Shown here piece by piece: positions 63,654 to 64,000 of a stretch of DNA of 64,000 bases. A program made the translations under genes and the position numbers. Within the stretch, counting starts at the first letter, position 1. Every line of letters begins with the position of its first letter. The stretch comes from JAJFUI01 sp039698035 (GTDB lineage: Bacteria; Planctomycetota; Planctomycetia; Pirellulales; Thermoguttaceae): positions 282,018-346,017 of the forward strand of contig JBDKSW010000011.1 in NCBI GenBank assembly GCA_039698035.1, written 5' to 3'. The notes below the pieces were generated by a model. It did no database searches, was not told where the DNA came from, and saw only the letters and a list, made by a program, of their open reading frames with translations.

Positions 63654-64000
<347 letters not shown>

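Overview
This 64 kb window is GC-rich chromosomal DNA from what is most likely a member of the Planctomycetota, close to the Pirellulales. That assignment is an inference. It rests on the protein character (an APC permease with a stress-protein tail, a FlgI-like lipoprotein with HEAT-like repeats, DnaE carrying ARGSGVGALVSYAL, Cys-containing forms of S4, S14, L24 and L36) and on a mix of housekeeping genes with secreted planctomycete-style proteins. No plasmid, phage or CRISPR signature was found.

Layout. 1-11.5 kb: the 5' end of carB, an APC permease/USP fusion, uvrA, archease, ndk and a ppk-ppx polyphosphate pair. 12-16.2 kb: a secreted helical protein followed by a MacA/MacB-like efflux pair. 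16.3-19.2 kb: an unnamed conserved protein, a single-chain FGE/sulfatase-modifying-factor plus CapA-phosphatase fusion, and a small membrane protein. 19.3-35.7 kb: one long minus-strand S10/spc/alpha ribosomal cluster (rpsJ to rplQ, including secY, adk, map and rpoA). It lacks rpmD and infA at their usual places, and a good sigma-70-type promoter lies upstream of rpsJ. 36-42.2 kb: a TMTC-like membrane/TPR protein, the 3' remnant of a cdsA gene, and dnaE. 42.2-49.5 kb: smc, the FlgI-like lipoprotein, yidD, rnpA and a DnaJ-family chaperone. 49.7-54 kb: an HTH protein, a minimal GT2-like protein, RidA, then an ECF sigma factor, a single-pass putative anti-sigma factor and a secreted helical protein. 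54.3-60.7 kb: a DRE-TIM aldolase and two secreted carbohydrate-active proteins. 60.8-63.2 kb: a NYN-LOTUS protein and two unnamed proteins. 63.3-64 kb: the 5S gene and the 3' end of 23S rRNA, with a strong terminator.

How genes may work together. ppk and ppx make and break polyphosphate. The two secreted helical proteins at 12.0 and 53.1 kb are paralogues. One leads the MacAB-like operon and the other ends the ECF sigma/anti-sigma operon, so they may belong to one envelope-stress or metal-sensing circuit (inference). The glycosidases and the aldolase could form a small polysaccharide-use locus.

Less expected structure: several spacers inside the ribosomal cluster are built from short degenerate words (GGTCAGT, CAGCNATCAGC, GGGTTCAG) arranged as inverted repeats. 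A similar element sits in frame inside dnaE. Truncated gene remnants (cdsA, aldolase) mark past rearrangements.
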